In this document: positions 5,251-5,319 of the stretch, one piece after another | Numbering within the stretch: position 1 is the stretch's first letter | How the letters are laid out: every line of letters begins with the position of its first letter | NCBI GenBank assembly: GCA_003446315.1 | Contig: DMBA01000218.1 | Location: 1 to 5,319 of the forward strand | Source of the DNA: Ruminococcus sp. | GTDB lineage: Bacteria; Bacillota; Clostridia; Oscillospirales; Ruminococcaceae | Reading direction: 5' to 3' | Length of the DNA: 5,319 bases | Made by a program: the position numbers and the translations under genes | Notes under the pieces: generated by a model | The model's input: the letters and a program-made list of their open reading frames with translations, nothing else | Told to the model about the DNA's origin: nothing | Databases searched by the model: none

Positions 5251-5319
5251 CTGCGGCAGCAATTATATATTGCTTATAAATCAACGCATTATCTTAGTTT
5301 TACACTCTTATCCAGTCAT
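5251..5319. other. AT-rich end of window, no gene seen
   Basis: These 69 bases after the terminator hold no open frame of note. A small dyad AGCAAT-TATAT-ATTGCT occurs at about 5258-5274. It may be the promoter or spacer region of the next gene, but nothing definite is visible. Confidence 0.4.

Overview
The window looks like a chromosomal segment of a Gram-positive anaerobe of the class Clostridia, most likely a ruminococcal relative. The grounds are: the SigI/RsgI sigma and anti-sigma pair, which is confined to Bacillota; strong AGGAGG-type ribosome binding sites; TTGACA/TATAAT promoters; hairpin-plus-T-run terminators; and an HPr-kinase-like/PqqD-like gene pair of a type I associate with gut Clostridia. 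The genus call is inference. Base composition is moderate in genes and AT-rich between them.

Layout. (1) Positions 1-1453, minus strand: the N-terminal 484 codons of a secreted protein that joins a von Willebrand factor A-like domain to a class-3-lipase-like serine hydrolase domain. The gene runs off the left edge. (2) Positions 1454-2123: a 670-base divergent intergenic region with no convincing gene. It holds a strong minus-strand promoter at 1796-1824, implying a leader of about 336 nt for the vWA/lipase gene, and a strong plus-strand promoter at 2075-2103. It also holds a perfect 9-bp inverted repeat beside a possible extended -10 element. (3) Positions 2124-3184, plus strand: a two-gene operon encoding an HPr-kinase-like P-loop protein and a small PqqD-like protein, coupled by an ATGA overlap and closed by a terminator at about 3230-3277. 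(4) Positions 3312-5164, plus strand: a sigI-rsgI operon, also coupled by ATGA and closed by a long terminator at 5198-5250. (5) Positions 5251-5319: a short end with no gene.

How the genes work together. SigI and RsgI form a classical sigma factor and membrane anti-sigma factor switch. The cytoplasmic N-terminus of RsgI should bind SigI, one transmembrane helix crosses the membrane, and the outside part ends in a proline/histidine-rich tail of about 170 residues in place of a carbohydrate-binding sensor. The Asn-Pro pair at which RsgI proteins are known to self-cleave appears to be replaced by Gly-Phe here. The kinase/PqqD pair has its own promoter and terminator. By family logic it would recognise a peptide (PqqD fold) and phosphorylate something (HPr-kinase fold), but no precursor peptide, radical SAM enzyme or transporter lies in this window. 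I see no sequence link between the three transcription units.
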